Of a stretch of DNA of 13,405 nucleotides, positions 7,035 through 13,405 are shown piece by piece. This DNA is from JAYEJW01 sp034716535 (lineage in GTDB: Bacteria; Pseudomonadota; Gammaproteobacteria; Chromatiales; Chromatiaceae). Where the stretch lies: assembly GCA_034716535.1 (NCBI GenBank), contig JAYEJW010000204.1, forward strand, positions 1 to 13,405, given 5' to 3'. The notes under the pieces were generated by a model. That model was not told where the DNA came from and did no database searches. It worked only from the letters and a program-made list of their open reading frames with translations. Each line of letters starts with the position of its first letter. Position 1 is the stretch's first letter. The position numbers were made by a program, and so were the translations under genes.

Positions 7035-7040
7035 CCCTCC
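7035..7040 (-). promoter_or_regulatory. Strong ribosome binding site of the 38-residue ORF
   Basis: On the minus strand GGAGGG is followed by CGAAACC and then ATG 7027. This site is the main argument that the small ORF is translated. Confidence 0.6.
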
Positions 7041-7041
7041 T

Positions 7042-7848
7042 CTATCCCAGTTCCCGGCGGTAGAGCCACGGACGCTCCTGCACGAGCTCCGGTACTGGCT
7101 CGGGTAAGGACTCGTGGGATCCCAGCACCAGGAGGCCGCCCGGAAGGAGCGCCTCGGCCAAGCGCCTGGCCATGGCCACCTGTAACGATGCCTCGAAGTA
7201 AGTGAAGACCAGATTCCTACAGAGGACCAGATCGAAACCTCCGTCCGGGAGGGCCCGGCGGATGTCCTGTTCCAGGAACCGCACCGATGTCCGGTACGAT
7301 TGCCGCAGACACAGCTCGTCCTCCGACGGCTCGAACGCCGCGCGCCAAGTCTTTGGCAGCTCCCTCAGGCTGGTCGGCGGGTAGCAGGCTCGCCGGGCAC
7401 GGCCCAACAGGTGGGGATCGGCGTCGGTCGCGACGATCTCCGGCTCACAGCTCATGGGTGCTCCGCCGAGAGCGAACATCAGGGCCAGCGTGTAGGGCTC
7501 CTCCCCGCTGGCACAGCCCGCGCTCCAGATCCGCAGCCTGTCCTCACCGCGCGCCAGGGCCTGCGCCGCCAGTCGGGGCAGCAGCTCGCACTCCAGCAAG
7601 CTCCAGACCCGCTGGTCTCGGTAGAAGCGGGAGACGCTGATCCGGCACAGGCCATTGAGCTGCGACCACTCCGCCACATCTGTTTCGAGCAGCGCGCGAT
7701 AGTCCGACAAGTCCTTGAGACCCAAGGCCGCGATACGCCTGCCCAACCGTTTGCGGACCTGGCTCCGCACCCGGCGAAAACCGGCCCAGCGCAAACCGAG
7801 CCGCGGCAGGGCCCATTGCAGAAAGCCTATACAGTCGGCGTCTTTCAC
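7042..7848 (-). CDS. cheR: CheR-type protein-glutamate O-methyltransferase (orphan)
   Basis: 268 residues from GTG 7848. CheR transfers methyl groups from S-adenosylmethionine to glutamates of chemoreceptors. The all-helical N-terminal domain is seen at 1-75 (IGFLQWALPRLGLRW, VRKRLGRRIAALGL, CRISVSRFYRD). The SAM-binding domain follows: IWSAGCASGEEPYTLA (107-122) is motif I, IVATDADPHLLGRAR (138-152) holds the acidic residue for the ribose, FDLVLCRNLVFTYF (205-218) carries the family's CRN, and GGLLVLGSHESLPE (237-250) closes the sheet. The longer open frame upstream was rejected because it overlaps the preceding methyltransferase out of frame and is Ser/Arg-rich; GTG 7848 gives the normal family N-terminus. 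No receptor, CheB or CheA gene is nearby, and there is no TPR extension, so the substrate is not evident. Confidence 0.88.
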   Translation of the reverse strand: MKDADCIGFLQWALPRLGLRWAGFRRVRSQVRKRLGRRIAALGLKDLSDYRALLETDVAEWSQLNGLCRISVSRFYRDQRVWSLLECELLPRLAAQALARGEDRLRIWSAGCASGEEPYTLALMFALGGAPMSCEPEIVATDADPHLLGRARRACYPPTSLRELPKTWRAAFEPSEDELCLRQSYRTSVRFLEQDIRRALPDGGFDLVLCRNLVFTYFEASLQVAMARRLAEALLPGGLLVLGSHESLPEPVPELVQERPWLYRRELG

Positions 7849-7881
7849 CAAACTCGCTCGTGGCTGGAACCCGCCTCTCAA

Positions 7882-7902
7882 CAAAGGCCACTTCGGCCTT
7901 TG
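7882..7902 (-). terminator. Strong hairpin between the two methyltransferase genes
   Basis: The arms CAAAGGCC and GGCCTTTG form a perfect 8-bp stem with a 5-nt loop, in the 79-nt gap between the stop of the SAM methyltransferase (7928) and the CheR start (7848). On the minus strand the stem is followed by TTGAG rather than a T-run, so it is a weak terminator at best. It may instead act as an attenuator or an RNA-processing/stability hairpin that uncouples the two genes. Confidence 0.4.
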
Positions 7903-7927
7903 CCTCCCGCTGGCATTCGGCTGGACG

Positions 7928-8548
7928 CTAGGACAACGGCGTACAGAGCCAGTAGTTGCCGAAGTCCGATATCCGCTCCTCCTGATCGATCCGCAAGGCT
8001 GCCCTGCGGAGCTCCTGCTCTCGGTCCTCCGCGATGAATGCCGGATAATTCGGTCCCTCGACCCACTCGATGAAGCGCACGAACCAGCCACCGTCGCAGC
8101 AATAATCGAAGATCAGGACGTGCGTTCGGGCGATGCGTGCCGACTCGCTCAGGATGAACCGGCGGAAGCCCGGGGACAGACCGTGGAGGAAGTAACCCAT
8201 CGACACCACGTCGTACGCCTTGGCGTCGATGCTGTCCAGGTTGAGCAGATCGAAGTTGCGAAAATCGACCCGTGGGAATCTCCACCGAGCGCGCTTCAGT
8301 AGCTTGTCGGCGAAGTCGAGCCCCGATACGGTATGGCCGCGCTCCGAGAACGCCCCAGCCAGGAGACCGGTCCCGGTCGCAAGGTCGAGCACACTGAGCT
8401 CCGACTGCAGCCCGATCCTCGACAGCGCCATGCGGTACTCCGGAAACAGATGCCGCTCCACGACGGGATAGAGGGGCGACACGCGGTCGAAGAAGCGCTG
8501 CGTGCGCCTTCGCTCTTCGAGAAACTGGTTGGTTGATGCACGCGTCAT
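7928..8548 (-). CDS. Class I SAM-dependent methyltransferase (UbiE/Methyltransf_11-like)
   Basis: 206 residues from ATG 8548, which has GGAG 6 nt upstream. The open frame continues further upstream, but that part is low-complexity and has no better start. Motif I is VLDLATGTG (53-61); the acidic loop after beta2 is SGLDFADKLLKRAR (75-88), and the post-motif is YDVVSMGYFLHGLSPGFRRF (112-131), similar to the SMGYALRHL segment of UbiE-type enzymes. ARTHVLIFDYC forms a late strand. The substrate is a small molecule or quinone/lipid-like by family; nothing here identifies it. The C-terminus (GNYWLCTPLS) ends 79 nt before CheR on the same strand, with a hairpin between them. Confidence 0.8.
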   Translation of the reverse strand: MTRASTNQFLEERRRTQRFFDRVSPLYPVVERHLFPEYRMALSRIGLQSELSVLDLATGTGLLAGAFSERGHTVSGLDFADKLLKRARWRFPRVDFRNFDLLNLDSIDAKAYDVVSMGYFLHGLSPGFRRFILSESARIARTHVLIFDYCCDGGWFVRFIEWVEGPNYPAFIAEDREQELRRAALRIDQEERISDFGNYWLCTPLS

Positions 8549-8554
8549 CGATAA

Positions 8555-8558
8555 CTCC
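8555..8558 (-). promoter_or_regulatory. Ribosome binding site GGAG of the SAM methyltransferase
   Basis: On the minus strand GGAG is followed by TTATCG and ATG 8548. It sets the start at 8548 rather than at ATG 8575, which has no comparable site. Confidence 0.6.
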
Positions 8559-8707
8559 GTGTTCCGATCCCGCATCGAGCCTCGGGGTACGATACCAGCA
8601 CACGCATTGAAGCGGAGGCAAGGGCGCACGATGTTGCACTTGTGGGCCAGTATGCGGGTTTCGGGAGGAGACACTGGAGCGGGGGTTTCTGGCGAAAGAT
8701 GACGAAG

Positions 8708-8731
8708 GAACACCCGCGGCTGGTGGTGTTC
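8708..8731. repeat. Inverted repeat GAACACC...GGTGTTC
   Basis: A perfect 7-bp dyad (8708-8714 and 8725-8731) around a 10-nt spacer, in the gap upstream of the SAM methyltransferase. No T-run follows on either strand, so it is not a standard terminator. Its symmetry and position about 160 bp from the methyltransferase start would also suit an operator. Confidence 0.4.
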
Positions 8732-8826
8732 TGAGTCTTGTCGTTCACGCTTTGGGTGACGTCCGGCCAACTTTCGGTCTTCCGGCAAGGGTCACCTTAT
8801 TCCTCCCAAAGAACTACCCTTAGCAC

Positions 8827-8970
8827 ATGTCCCGCATCCTTGTCGGCACTACATCCTGGACGGAGAAGACACTTGTTGAATCCGGGCGCTTCTATCCGCC
8901 CGACGTGAACACCGCCGAAGCGCGGCTGCGTTGGAATCCGTTTCAATTACAGGCGCTGCTGGGACGTTGA
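8827..8970 (+). pseudogene. DUF72 family gene remnant (N-terminal fragment only)
   Basis: ATG 8827 opens a 47-codon frame whose first 35 residues read like the start of DUF72 proteins: SRILVGTTSWTEKTLVES, then GRFYPPDVNTAEARLR. Intact members are about 240-300 residues and continue with a segment like YYA-x-x-FP-x-VEVDSSYY. Here the match ends abruptly after EARLR (near 8931) and 12 unrelated residues lead to TGA 8968-8970. No later part of the family is seen downstream before the next gene at 9029. This is therefore a deletion remnant. DUF72 proteins have a TIM-barrel-like fold and no firmly known role. Confidence 0.65.
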
Positions 8971-9028
8971 GCGAAGGGTTTCCTGCCCAGATCAACAATC
9001 ACTTTCCCCTACTGACCACCTTCGAGCC

Positions 9029-9373
9029 ATGCAAATCGACCATTACAACTTCGGCCGTATCGACATCGGGGGCCGCGGCTACGACGCCGATGTGATCATC
9101 TTTCCCGACCATGTCCAGGAACATTGGTGGCGCCGGGAAGGACATCGTCTCGCGCATGAGGACCTTGAGACCATCCTGGCCGACCCGCCCCAGCTGCTCG
9201 TGATCGGTACTGGCTACTATGGGCGGATGCAGGTGCCGGAGGAGACGCTCGCGCCACTACGGGCCGAGGGCGTTGAGGTCAGGGTCTTAAAGACCAGCGA
9301 TGCGGTCGCCGAGCTCAACCGGTTGCAGAAGGACTGCCCACGCATTGTCGCCGCTCTGCATCTCACGTGCTGA
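9029..9373 (+). CDS. Mth938-like domain protein (DUF498 family)
   Basis: 114 residues, the normal length for a single Mth938-like domain. Landmarks are YDADVIIFPDHVQEHWWRRE (18-37), HRLAHEDLETIL (39-50), and the conserved turn LLVIGTGYYGRM (56-67) followed by VPEETLAPLRAEGVEV (69-84) and TSDAVAELNRLQ (89-100). The family is widespread in bacteria and animals (AAMDC); no biochemical role is firmly established. ATG 9029 has only a weak GAG before it. The gene follows the DUF72 remnant and its stop overlaps the convergent SbcC-like gene by 11 bp (9363-9373). Confidence 0.85.
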   Translation: MQIDHYNFGRIDIGGRGYDADVIIFPDHVQEHWWRREGHRLAHEDLETILADPPQLLVIGTGYYGRMQVPEETLAPLRAEGVEVRVLKTSDAVAELNRLQKDCPRIVAALHLTC

Positions 9374-12300
9374 TTTCACGTGCGGACAACTCGTGAAAGT
9401 GGAATCCGTCTTCCGTCAGCACACCGCGCGCAAGCTCGGTCAGATGCCGGTGATGGGTAAAGAGCAGCACCTGCGTCTTCCTGCCCAAGTCACGCAGGAT
9501 CGGAAGAATGGCTGCGGCGCGCCGGTTGTCGAAGGTCACCAGCAGGTCGTCCAGGATCAGGGGCATGGGCTCGTGGTATTCCTGGTGGCGTTCGATGGCC
9601 GCCAGGCGCAGGGCCAGGTAGAGCTGGTCGCGGGTGCCGTCGCTCATGCCCTGAATGCCCACCTCTTTGCCCTGCCGCAGCCCCACCAACACAGGGGTGT
9701 CATCCGCCGCGAACGCCGTCCCCAGACCCTCGAAGCTGCCTTCCGTGATCGCCCTGAACACCTCTCCCGCCCTGGCCAGGAGGGGCGCCTGGTTCTGCTT
9801 GCGGAATTGGTCGATCTGCTCCCGAAGGAAGTGCATGGCCAATAGAAGCCGCAGGTAGCGTGAGGCATCGTGACGGATGCGCGCTGCCGTATTGAGCGCG
9901 GTTTGACGGTACTCGGACGCCTCCGCACCGGACTGCTCCAGCTCGAGCTTCTCGTCTTCCGCCGTGGCCAGTTTCTGTACCGCCTGATCCCGCTGGGCTT
10001 CCAGGGCCGGAATCGCCTGATCCAGGCCATCCCGCTCGGCCGTCAGCGAGTCCGCCGGTTCTGCCCTGACCCGCTCGATGAAGGCGTCCAGGGGCTCCCC
10101 CCGGGCGGCGACATGGAGGGTTTGGCGCAGACGCTCGATCTCCGCGTCGACGGCCTGTCGCGCCCTCAGGTCGGTCAAGAGGGCTTTCAACGCGGCCTCG
10201 TCGGAGGTCCCGGACAGGACGATGCTGTCCGCAACCTTCCGCGTCGCCTCAGCCAGGGCCTCCTGCACCCGGGGTAGCTGCTCCGACTCCTGCTCGAGAT
10301 CCGCCTGGGCCTGGGTTTGTCGGGTCTGCCGGGCGCGCGCCGCTTCCAAAGCGGCCCATAGGGCGCTCTCCCGCACCTCAACCGCGCCTGCGGCTAGATC
10401 GATGCCGTCCGCCAGCGTATGGACATGGGTCTCGAACTCACTGATCGCCTTTCGCGTTCCGTCGATTCCCGGTTGCAGGCCTGTCCATGCGTCGAGCTTG
10501 CCAACGACCTGCTTACGCTGGTCGAGCAACGCCAGGCCCGTCCCGGTGCTCGCCTCGGTCGGTAGGCCGAGGACTGCGCACTGCGCCTGCCAGGCTGCGC
10601 GCGCCAGCTCCTTCGATTGGATAAGCTCAGGTTGCGCGGTAACGAGCTTCTCCATGTCGGCGTTGAAGTCCGCTTCCTGGGTCTTCAGCAGCGCCCGCGC
10701 ACCCTTGGCCTCGTCCGCCTCCTGGACCTTGCGCTCGGCTTCCTCCCGGAGCACCGGCAGCGGCCGCTCTCGGGAATCGCCAAGGAGGGGGCCGAGAATC
10801 GCAACGGCATTCTGGATATCCGCCCGCGCGCCGGCAAGCTCATCGAAGGCCTTTTCCCAGGCCTCGTAGCGTGCGCGGAGCTCCGTCCACTGATCCCTCC
10901 ACTCCAGCATCTCGGCGGGGCTGGCCGGGGCGATGCCACAAGGCGACCAGAGCCTATTCCAACGCCCTTCCCAATCCTCGCGGGTCGTCCGCACCTCCTC
11001 CAGCTTGGCCTGGGTTTGCACCTTCGCGGCCTCGGCGTCTCGCAGTTGCAGGCGTAGCTCCTCCGCCTGCGCGACCGTCTCGGCATCTTCCCGCAACTGG
11101 TCGGCGACCAGGTCGGCCTTTTTCACGGTCAGGGGGTAGGCGTCGGCCAGGGGCCGGCCGTCGAGCTCACCCTCTTGCCCACCCCCCTTCCATGCCGCCA
11201 GCACCTGTTCCCAACCCCGGTTCCGGTGGTCCCGTGCCTCCTGGAGTGCGGCAATGGTGGGTAGGGCGCCACGGCGCTCCAGACGGTCCAGCTGCCCGCC
11301 GAGCTGCTGCAGCTTCCCGTCCGCCTCCGAGACGGCGTCTTCGGCCCGGGTCAGGTCCAGGTCGATCCGTGTCGACTCCGTCTCGAGCTGGCGCAAGGTG
11401 GCCGCGGCCGGCACGCGCAGCTCGAATGTCGCCCGGTGGTCGGCAGGTGCGCCCTTCAGAAGCCCATGTTGGCGCTCCAGCTTCCTGAGAGCCGTCGTGA
11501 GATCAGCCTCCTTCTCGGATAGTCCTTTCGCGGCCTCCGCGGCGCCCGTCGTCCGGGCCAATGCGGACCGCAGGGCGGATACATCCGCCGTGGGCAGGGC
11601 AGCCAGCTTCTTGGCGGCCTTGTCCAACTCTCGTTTGATACGAGCCGTCTCGTCCTGATAGGCCTGTAACCGCTCCGCGACCGAGTCCAGGTTACCGGCC
11701 GCCTCCCGCAGCGCCAGCTCCTCCGCCGCCTGAGCACGCAAGGATTCCACCGCGTCCGGCTCCCCGGTGATCCCCAGCTGCCGCATTCCGGCCCGCAGCT
11801 CGGACTCCGCTCGGGCCAAGTCCGCCTCCATACTCACCTGCTCGTTCTTCCACCGCCGATACACTACAAGTTGCTGATGTACGGACTCGATCCCCGCCGA
11901 TTGGGCAAGCACCTCTTTGCTCGGTTGGTTGTCACGGACCCTGTCCTTGAGCTCCTCGGTCCTGAGCGTCAACCGGCTCAATTCCGCCTGTGCCTTGTCA
12001 CGCTCCTCAATCGCCTGCTCGGCCGTATCGACGAAGTCCGAACCCAAGTCCGGCATGGCGGGCAACTCGGCTCGTCGTTGTTCCTGCTCGCTCAGCTGCC
12101 CCAGAGTCGGCAGCGCGTCCAGGCAGCGTTGCAGCCAGTCCCGACGCGTGCGGCGCGCCTTCAAGTCGTCGTCGAGCCTGTCCCGCGCCTCCCTGGCATC
12201 CGCCAATGCCTTCAGGGTCTCTTCCCATGCCTCGGGCCGGACCAGGGCCGCCCTGCTCTGGCGCTGGCTCTCCTCGTAGGCGCTCACCGCCGGCCGAATA

Positions 12301-12845
12301 CTGACGTTGATGCGTGCCCGGCCGTCAAACAGGGTCCGCGCCTCTGCGTCCAGTGCCTCGAGGATGCGGTGTACCGGCGTGCCGGCGAGGCTGGCGGAGA
12401 AGAGCGCCTGGCCCAGCTCCCCCTGGCCGTGCAGCAGCGCCTCCGCGCCCCGGCGCAACTCATCCGCGCCCAGACCGAAAATGCTGGAGAAGAACCCCCG
12501 GTCCACCACCCCCAGAAACCCCGCAAGCGTCTCGTCCGGGAGGACATTGCCGGTCTCGTCCAGCAGCGTGTTCCTGTTGCCCTTGCGCCGCTGGATGCTC
12601 AGGCGTTGGCCGGCGCTGTTGAGAATCGTCCCGGCAATTCGTAAGTCTTTGTAGTCGTGCAGGAAGTTGTCCGGCGTCTGGCCGTGGATACCGTAGAGGA
12701 GATCCCGGATGGCCCGCAGGAGAGAGCTCTTTCCGGCCTCGTTGGGGCCGTAGATCAGGTGAAAGTCCGAGCCCCCCGTGGGGAGCTCCAAAACGAACCT
12801 AGTAAAGGGCCCGAATGCAGGGACGGCGAGACGTTCGAATCTCAC
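9363..12845 (-). CDS. SbcC/YhaN-like coiled-coil AAA ATPase of a DNA-end-processing nuclease complex
   Basis: 1160 residues. The N-terminal ATPase lobe holds Walker A GPNEAGKS (33-40) after FHLIY. The centre (about 190-1000) is long Glu/Ala/Arg/Leu-rich coiled coil. The C-terminal lobe has the ABC signature-like GMSDGTRDQLYLALRLA (about 1066-1082), Walker B PLILDDLLVTFD (about 1095-1106) and the switch-His strand LLFTHHRHL (about 1127-1135). This is the SMC/Rad50 layout of the YhaN (COG4717) subgroup, paired with an Mre11/SbcD-like exonuclease. I see no CxxC zinc hook in the middle of the coil, which fits YhaN-like rather than classical SbcC proteins. The GTG start at 12845 overlaps the exonuclease stop as GTGA, so the two are probably translationally coupled. 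Expected role: ATP-driven control of nuclease action at DNA ends. Confidence 0.88.
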   Translation of the reverse strand: MRFERLAVPAFGPFTRFVLELPTGGSDFHLIYGPNEAGKSSLLRAIRDLLYGIHGQTPDNFLHDYKDLRIAGTILNSAGQRLSIQRRKGNRNTLLDETGNVLPDETLAGFLGVVDRGFFSSIFGLGADELRRGAEALLHGQGELGQALFSASLAGTPVHRILEALDAEARTLFDGRARINVSIRPAVSAYEESQRQSRAALVRPEAWEETLKALADAREARDRLDDDLKARRTRRDWLQRCLDALPTLGQLSEQEQRRAELPAMPDLGSDFVDTAEQAIEERDKAQAELSRLTLRTEELKDRVRDNQPSKEVLAQSAGIESVHQQLVVYRRWKNEQVSMEADLARAESELRAGMRQLGITGEPDAVESLRAQAAEELALREAAGNLDSVAERLQAYQDETARIKRELDKAAKKLAALPTADVSALRSALARTTGAAEAAKGLSEKEADLTTALRKLERQHGLLKGAPADHRATFELRVPAAATLRQLETESTRIDLDLTRAEDAVSEADGKLQQLGGQLDRLERRGALPTIAALQEARDHRNRGWEQVLAAWKGGGQEGELDGRPLADAYPLTVKKADLVADQLREDAETVAQAEELRLQLRDAEAAKVQTQAKLEEVRTTREDWEGRWNRLWSPCGIAPASPAEMLEWRDQWTELRARYEAWEKAFDELAGARADIQNAVAILGPLLGDSRERPLPVLREEAERKVQEADEAKGARALLKTQEADFNADMEKLVTAQPELIQSKELARAAWQAQCAVLGLPTEASTGTGLALLDQRKQVVGKLDAWTGLQPGIDGTRKAISEFETHVHTLADGIDLAAGAVEVRESALWAALEAARARQTRQTQAQADLEQESEQLPRVQEALAEATRKVADSIVLSGTSDEAALKALLTDLRARQAVDAEIERLRQTLHVAARGEPLDAFIERVRAEPADSLTAERDGLDQAIPALEAQRDQAVQKLATAEDEKLELEQSGAEASEYRQTALNTAARIRHDASRYLRLLLAMHFLREQIDQFRKQNQAPLLARAGEVFRAITEGSFEGLGTAFAADDTPVLVGLRQGKEVGIQGMSDGTRDQLYLALRLAAIERHQEYHEPMPLILDDLLVTFDNRRAAAILPILRDLGRKTQVLLFTHHRHLTELARGVLTEDGFHFHELSAREIST

Positions 12846-13405
12846 GACTCACCGCCCTTCTGCGCCAGGGCGTCGAGGAGGATCGCGCGCACATCGTCCA
12901 GCAGCGCGGCACGCTGACCCTCTGCCAAGTCCGCCTCCGCGTCGCCCCGGATCTCCGCGGGCAGTATCCGCAACATATCTGCCGCTTCGCTGGGCAGGTC
13001 CAATCCGCGGACGCCGGCGGTTTCGAGCGTCTCGAGGACGATACGGGTCAGATCATCGCGAGCGGCCAGGTCCGCTAGATCGTACAGCGGGGACGTGTCG
13101 ACCTCCACCTCCTCGATCCAGACGCCCTCGCCCGCCGCTCGATGACCCTGGGCGATGCATTCGGCCCGTAACCAGGGAAGATCGCGCTTGAAGCGCCCGT
13201 GCAATGGGGTCGCCCCGGTCAGGGTGATGCGCGCGGCCAGCAGTCGACCGTCGGCCCGCGACACCGCATCCTGCAGGCCGTCGCCGATCCGGGCCAAGGC
13301 CTCGCTCGCGTCCTCGATAGCAGAGACATCCACCAGGACCCGATCCCAGCGCACCACATCCAGGTGGCGGTGCTCCGCACTCACTACCTCCATAGAATCG
13401 CTCAC
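12842..13405 (-). CDS. SbcD/YhaO-like DNA exonuclease, C-terminal part (runs off the right edge)
   Basis: 188 codons are visible and the frame is open to the window end, so the calcineurin-like phosphoesterase catalytic domain (N-terminal, with its metal-binding Asp/His motifs) lies outside. The visible part resembles the capping and C-terminal region of YhaO-type exonucleases: HRHLDVVRWDRVLVDVSAIE, RLLAARITLTGATPLHGRF, GVWIEEVEVDTSP, and a helical tail ending in ALLDDVRAILLDALAQKG, which in this family docks onto the ATPase coil. Identification rests mainly on this pattern plus the overlapping SbcC/YhaN-like partner. The GTG at the very edge need not be the start. Confidence 0.75.
   Translation of the reverse strand: MSDSMEVVSAEHRHLDVVRWDRVLVDVSAIEDASEALARIGDGLQDAVSRADGRLLAARITLTGATPLHGRFKRDLPWLRAECIAQGHRAAGEGVWIEEVEVDTSPLYDLADLAARDDLTRIVLETLETAGVRGLDLPSEAADMLRILPAEIRGDAEADLAEGQRAALLDDVRAILLDALAQKGGES

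Larger units (their letters stand above)
8549..8826. other. Divergent intergenic region with inverted repeats
   Basis: This 278-bp stretch separates the minus-strand methyltransferase from the plus-strand DUF72 remnant and holds no credible gene. Besides the GAACACC/GGTGTTC dyad it has GGTGAC (8755-8760) and GTCACC (8791-8796), a 6-bp pair around 30 nt. Promoters for both directions are expected here, but I could not fix convincing -35/-10 pairs. Confidence 0.4.

Noticed and set aside
7300..8037. Plus-strand 245-residue open frame opposite CheR
   Set aside because: It is the antisense shadow of a gene with full CheR motifs.
7849..8091. N-terminal extension of CheR of 81 residues in the open frame
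   Set aside because: It overlaps the preceding methyltransferase out of frame and is Ser/Arg-rich; the family N-terminus begins at GTG 7848.
8580..8640. Possible sigma70 promoter (TTGCCT ... TATCGT, minus strand) for the methyltransferase
   Set aside because: The spacing is 21 nt and the -10 match is poor, so it is not supported.
8549..8788. 80-residue N-terminal extension of the SAM methyltransferase
   Set aside because: It has no homology-like pattern, and ATG 8548 has GGAG at 6-nt spacing.
8931..8970. GTTTCAATTACAGG resembling the start of a CRISPR repeat
   Set aside because: It is a single copy with no spaced repeats anywhere in the window.
11871..12644. Plus-strand 257-residue open frame inside the SbcC-like gene
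   Set aside because: A long antisense frame is expected in high-GC coiled-coil coding DNA; it has no motif or start signal.

Overview
The window is high-GC DNA with dense, mostly tightly packed genes. The families present fit a proteobacterium, most plausibly a gammaproteobacterium of the purple-sulfur or related sulfur-oxidiser type: a TolB-N/TPR regulator, an orphan CheR, an Mth938-like protein, a YhaN/YhaO-type nuclease pair and a CCCTCACCC-type intergenic palindrome. The lineage is inferred from gene style only; no rRNA or marker gene is present.

Left part (1-4480, + strand) is accessory and partly decayed. It starts with the last 35 codons of a gene resembling the C-terminus of an IS transposase. 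Next come a membrane-anchored regulator-like protein (N-terminal DNA-binding-like domain, one TM helix, TolB-N-like domain, TPRs), the C-terminal part of a ZIP metal transporter without its N-terminal half, and a 704-residue serine hydrolase of the beta-lactamase/penicillin-binding class with four C-terminal TM helices. The hydrolase carries an in-frame palindromic repeat in its catalytic domain and lacks the His of its third active-site motif.

Middle part (4460-8548, - strand) reads, in transcription order: a UbiE-like SAM methyltransferase, a strong hairpin, an orphan CheR methyltransferase, a 38-codon ORF with an ideal ribosome binding site, an exported protein of unknown function, a second unknown protein starting 4 nt after it, a possible 39-codon ORF, and a Janus/Ocnus (phosphohistidine-phosphatase-like) protein whose GTG start overlaps the stop of that small ORF. 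The last gene converges on the serine hydrolase with a 21-bp tail overlap.

Right part: the stretch 8549-9028 has no intact gene, only inverted repeats and the first 35 or so codons of a DUF72 gene cut off by unrelated sequence. It is followed by an intact Mth938-like (DUF498) gene on +. The final 4 kb on - is an Mre11/SbcD-like exonuclease (C-terminal part, running off the right edge) and a 1160-residue SbcC/YhaN-like coiled-coil ATPase, overlapping by GTGA and so probably translationally coupled. They should form a DNA-end-processing complex.

I see no CRISPR array, tRNA or rRNA, and no clearly new multi-gene defence system. The most unusual items are the palindrome inside a coding gene, the degenerate hydrolase motif, the DUF72 remnant, the unknown exported pair and the two small ORFs.
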